The notes under the pieces are model-generated. The model had not been told where the DNA came from, ran no database searches, and saw only the letters and a program-made list of their open reading frames with translations. A DNA stretch of 64,000 nucleotides, from NCBI GenBank assembly GCA_026125285.1, contig JAHCLO010000025.1, positions 39,587 through 103,586 on the forward strand. The letters are read 5' to 3'. The position numbers and the translations under genes are program-made. Of this stretch, positions 61,827 to 64,000 are shown in pieces. The DNA comes from Verrucomicrobiia bacterium (GTDB lineage Bacteria > Verrucomicrobiota > Verrucomicrobiia > Limisphaerales > JADLHS01). Positions within the stretch are counted from its first letter, which is position 1, and each line of letters opens with the position of its first letter.

Positions 61827-63002
61827 CTAACACCACTCCACCGACACTTCCTTGTGGTGGTTTCGCAAGGTTTCCATGATCTGTTCAATGAGGCTGTGGC
61901 GGATGGAAATGTTCCGGGGCAGCAGTGGATTTTGGTAGAACGGATTTACCTGTTCGCCGGCCAGGAAGAAAATAGCGTCCGCGCGCAAGAATTCCCGGGT
62001 CAGCAGCGTCGCGCCATTGCGATCCAGCGGTACGCGGCGCAAGTCGCCCCGGCTTTCCCTCAGCAGCCGTAGCGTCTTGGCCAGCGTCAGAATGCCCTCA
62101 GTCATCAGGTCAATGCTGGACAACGAGCCGATGGGCGGCACGTCCTCCCGGATGGTGGTGAGGTCCAGGTCCACGATTTCGCCCAGGTGCTCGGCCACGA
62201 TGTTGCCGGTGGTGCCGCCGCACACCACCTTGCGTCCGTCAAATGCGCAGAGCCGCTCTACGCAACGTTCATCCTGGCCCTTGTCCATCGGCGGACCGGT
62301 GAACACCATGAGTCGGTTGGGGCGTCGCGCCAGAATGCCCGCCAACGTGGCATCGTCGCCCGGCGAACCGCCGTAAAGCGCTTCCGTCCGGGCCATCACT
62401 TTGCGCACCAACACCTCGGCGGACGCGGGCGGCACGCGGGCGGCTTCCTCCAGATACGCGCCAATCTGCTCCCAGCCCCAGCCAAAATTCATCGTCGTCC
62501 CCATGCCGGCGTGCGTCACGCCGTCACTCAGGATGCCGATGAAGTCGCCGCCCTCCAACGTGCCTTCGCAAAGTCGCAGGTCGCGACCCAGGATGGTTTC
62601 CACGCGGGGCGGCATCGGCACGATGTGACCTTGTCGCAACAGAAACGCCGGCGGGCAATCGAAGTTGATGATGCGAAACTGCCGGGTGGCATGTTTGATC
62701 TCCACCGCGACGAATGCGGCGTAGGCGATCTGCCGCACCTTGCAGGTGGGCAGCGTGCCGACCACGGTTTCCAGCACGTCCTGCAACGGCACATTCTCGC
62801 GCAGCATCGTGAGCAGAATCTCGGTCGTCAGCCGGGCGAGGATGTTGGCTTTGACGCCGCTGCCAAGTCCGTCCGAAAGGACGACGAGCGTCTGGTCCGG
62901 AGTGCGCAAGACTTTGACCTGATCGCCGCACAACTCCTCGCCCGCGTGGTTCAGGCTGAGGGTGTGCGTGTCGTAGAAGATTTCCGAGTCAGCCTTTTTC
63001 AC
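61827..63002 (-). CDS. SpoIIE-type protein phosphatase, hydrogenase-linked type
   Basis: The 391-residue protein starts at GTG 63002, overlapping the end of the PAS gene by 14 bp; a TTG two codons earlier is also in frame. PP2C/SpoIIE blocks are CGDQVKVLRTPDQTLVVLSD followed by GLGSGVKANILARLTTEILL, then DFIGILSDGVTHAGMGTTMN, and SPGDDATLAGILARRPNRLM with paired Asp metal ligands. The remaining ~150 residues (MVFTGPPMDKGQDERCVERL, VVCGGTTGNIVAEHLGEIVD) form an extra domain seen in the phosphatases linked to [FeFe]-hydrogenase clusters. It should dephosphorylate a Ser/Thr-phosphorylated regulator. Confidence 0.88.
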   Translation of the reverse strand: MKKADSEIFYDTHTLSLNHAGEELCGDQVKVLRTPDQTLVVLSDGLGSGVKANILARLTTEILLTMLRENVPLQDVLETVVGTLPTCKVRQIAYAAFVAVEIKHATRQFRIINFDCPPAFLLRQGHIVPMPPRVETILGRDLRLCEGTLEGGDFIGILSDGVTHAGMGTTMNFGWGWEQIGAYLEEAARVPPASAEVLVRKVMARTEALYGGSPGDDATLAGILARRPNRLMVFTGPPMDKGQDERCVERLCAFDGRKVVCGGTTGNIVAEHLGEIVDLDLTTIREDVPPIGSLSSIDLMTEGILTLAKTLRLLRESRGDLRRVPLDRNGATLLTREFLRADAIFFLAGEQVNPFYQNPLLPRNISIRHSLIEQIMETLRNHHKEVSVEWC

Positions 63003-63492
63003 GGCCAAGCATTTCCAGCAGGCGGAGCAGGCTGACCTTGGTTTCCGCCGTGGTTTCGCCGAGCAGACCCGCGATCTCCTGGGCCACGCGCATTTGTTTG
63101 TCCACCACCTGGCGCACCTCTTGGATTGCCTCGTGTTTGAGCCGCTGCAATTCCTGCTCGTGTTTCCATTCCGTGGTCAGGTCCACAAAAATGCCCGCCA
63201 CAATGTTTTCATCGGGAATGGGAAAAATGACCTTGCGCACGTAGAGGTCGTAACGGGGATACTCGCGTTCGATGCCCACGATTTTTTCGCGCCCGGAGAG
63301 CGCGCTTCGGAATTCCGTGACATCGCCCAGCACGTCGGCGGCGCTGCGTCCGAGGAGTGATTCCGCGTCCGTCTTGAGCATCCGGCACAAAGCGGGATTG
63401 ACCAGGATGACGTGCAATTTCCCGTCGAGCACGAGCAGCCCGTTGGGATCGAAATCCCAAAGCAGTTTCCAGAGGGTGGTGGAGGTTTCCAT
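62989..63492 (-). CDS. PAS-domain protein
   Basis: The 167-residue protein starts at ATG 63492, one base after the ferredoxin stop. A PAS fold spans residues ~10-110: DFDPNGLLVLDGKLHVILVN, LCRMLKTDAESLLGRSAADV, YPRYDLYVRKVIFPIPDENI. The C-terminal ~55 residues are a coiled coil (EWKHEQELQRLKHEAIQEVR) ending in AGLLGETTAETKVSLLRLL. There is no kinase or output domain, so it should signal by protein-protein contact with the phosphatase downstream. The PAS pocket may hold a redox cofactor (inference). Confidence 0.88.
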   Translation of the reverse strand: METSTTLWKLLWDFDPNGLLVLDGKLHVILVNPALCRMLKTDAESLLGRSAADVLGDVTEFRSALSGREKIVGIEREYPRYDLYVRKVIFPIPDENIVAGIFVDLTTEWKHEQELQRLKHEAIQEVRQVVDKQMRVAQEIAGLLGETTAETKVSLLRLLEMLGREKG

Positions 63493-63493
63493 A

Positions 63494-63757
63494 TCAAACG
63501 GGGCGAAGCTGCGGCAGGATTTCGTGCGTGAACAACTCTTCGAGATTCGCCTCGCTCAAACCGGTGAACACGCAATCGCCAAATTTCAACGAGCGGCCTT
63601 GTTGACAGGTTTCGAGGCAGAACGCTCCTTTGATGTCGAGTTGCTCGTTAAGGCCGTGCCGGTCACGCAATGCCGCCAGCAAGGGCAACAGGCGGTAGCC
63701 ACCCAATTGATGGCACGCCGATCCCACACAGAGGTAAAGCGTTTGCCGATCACTCAT
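63494..63757 (-). CDS. (2Fe-2S) ferredoxin, thioredoxin-fold type
   Basis: The product is 87 residues from ATG 63757. Cluster ligands are in LYLCVGSACHQLGG (C-x4-C) and FCLETCQQG (C-x3-C), as in the NuoE-like or HndA/HydC C-terminal [2Fe-2S] domains. In hydrogenase gene clusters this small ferredoxin precedes the PAS-phosphatase pair. It is the first gene visible of this minus-strand operon; the frame to the right of the start carries no gene up to the window end. Confidence 0.9.
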   Translation of the reverse strand: MSDRQTLYLCVGSACHQLGGYRLLPLLAALRDRHGLNEQLDIKGAFCLETCQQGRSLKFGDCVFTGLSEANLEELFTHEILPQLRPV

Positions 63758-64000
63758 CGCGCCGACAGCGTAGCCGATCCGGCGTGCGGGCAAAGCCGGA
63801 AAGCAACGCTGACAGCCACCGTAAAAAACCGCGGTGGACGTCCTCCGACAACTTCTGAGCTTCGTCTGAATCCTCCGCCGGAATACGCTTTCGAGTGGAC
63901 CACACTTGACCAGCCTCGTGCGCTGCGCGTCTTCGCCGCTGGTCGGGGGGAGTAGCCGGCGTAAAAAGTATCGTCCGTGCGACCGCGCAATACGTAAATA
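63758..64000. other. Region upstream of the ferredoxin operon
   Basis: The last 243 bases show no recognisable gene. They should hold the promoter of the ferredoxin-PAS-phosphatase operon. AT-rich triplets near 63960-64000 (GTAAAAAGTATC, ACGTAAATA) could mark a neighbouring start region, but the window ends. Confidence 0.4.

Noticed and set aside
1..64000. CRISPR arrays, rRNA, tRNA, riboswitches
   Set aside because: No regularly spaced identical repeats with unique spacers, no tRNA-like cloverleaf with a GTTCGA-type T-loop in a gene-free gap, and no recognisable riboswitch core were found by reading; a covariance-model scan would be decisive.

Overview
The window reads as a contiguous stretch of a GC-rich, diderm, surface-protein-rich bacterial chromosome, most likely a member of the Verrucomicrobiota (Limisphaerales/Pedosphaera-like). 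The evidence is the combination of [23 protein letters not shown]-type prepilin leaders, a PEP-CTERM protein with a LuxR-type regulator beside it, Calx-beta and BNR-type exported proteins, an arylsulfatase paired with its anaerobic maturase, an RHS/YD-repeat fossil, and dense intergenic palindromes. This is inference from gene families; no rRNA or other formal taxonomic marker is present.

Layout. 1-19.8 kb: one long plus-strand array of exported proteins. It holds a YNPYTG-repeat surface protein (cut by the window edge), lipoproteins, two outer-membrane channel-like proteins, a radical-SAM sulfatase maturase, a Cys-type arylsulfatase, three DUF1254/DUF1214 proteins, a BamA/D15-like barrel, a SYLF protein and a DUF481 barrel. 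19.9-22.6 kb: a Tat-exported FucI/AraA-like isomerase-fold protein with a secreted partner. 22.6-26.9 kb (minus): nitrilase/omega-amidase, FdhD, an FdhF/YdeP molybdoenzyme and a small conserved protein. 27.1-34.2 kb: AddB and AddA, overlapping by ATGA. 34.2-38.6 kb: RHS fossil, PEP-CTERM protein, LuxR-type regulator, a 1.5-kb gene-free mosaic of palindromic repeats, and a membrane-anchored GrpE-like protein. 38.7-51.2 kb: three overlapping minor-pilin-like genes, then (minus) a propeller-like exported protein and a cassette of two prepilin-like proteins flanked by two large paralogous Calx-beta proteins. 51.4-53.4 kb: prfB with a programmed +1 frameshift, then trpC. 53.4-58.6 kb: a MITE-like element, a DPP-IV-type peptidase, an MFS transporter and a small membrane protein. 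58.7-64 kb: a BNR-repeat exported protein, an M29 aminopeptidase, and a minus-strand operon encoding a [2Fe-2S] ferredoxin, a PAS protein and a SpoIIE-type phosphatase.

How the genes may work together. The first 20 kb looks like an envelope locus: the maturase (GTG start overlapping the previous stop) would activate the Cys110 sulfatase just downstream, while barrels, lipoproteins and DUF1254 proteins of unknown role would supply outer-membrane passage and further processing of a substrate I cannot identify. The ferredoxin-PAS-phosphatase trio resembles the regulatory module found beside electron-bifurcating [FeFe] hydrogenases, but no hydrogenase subunit lies on its downstream side. Tight overlaps (GTGA or ATGA) recur in the maturase, fdhD, addAB and pilin operons and suggest translational coupling. 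No rRNA, recognisable tRNA, CRISPR array, complete IS element or prophage was seen.
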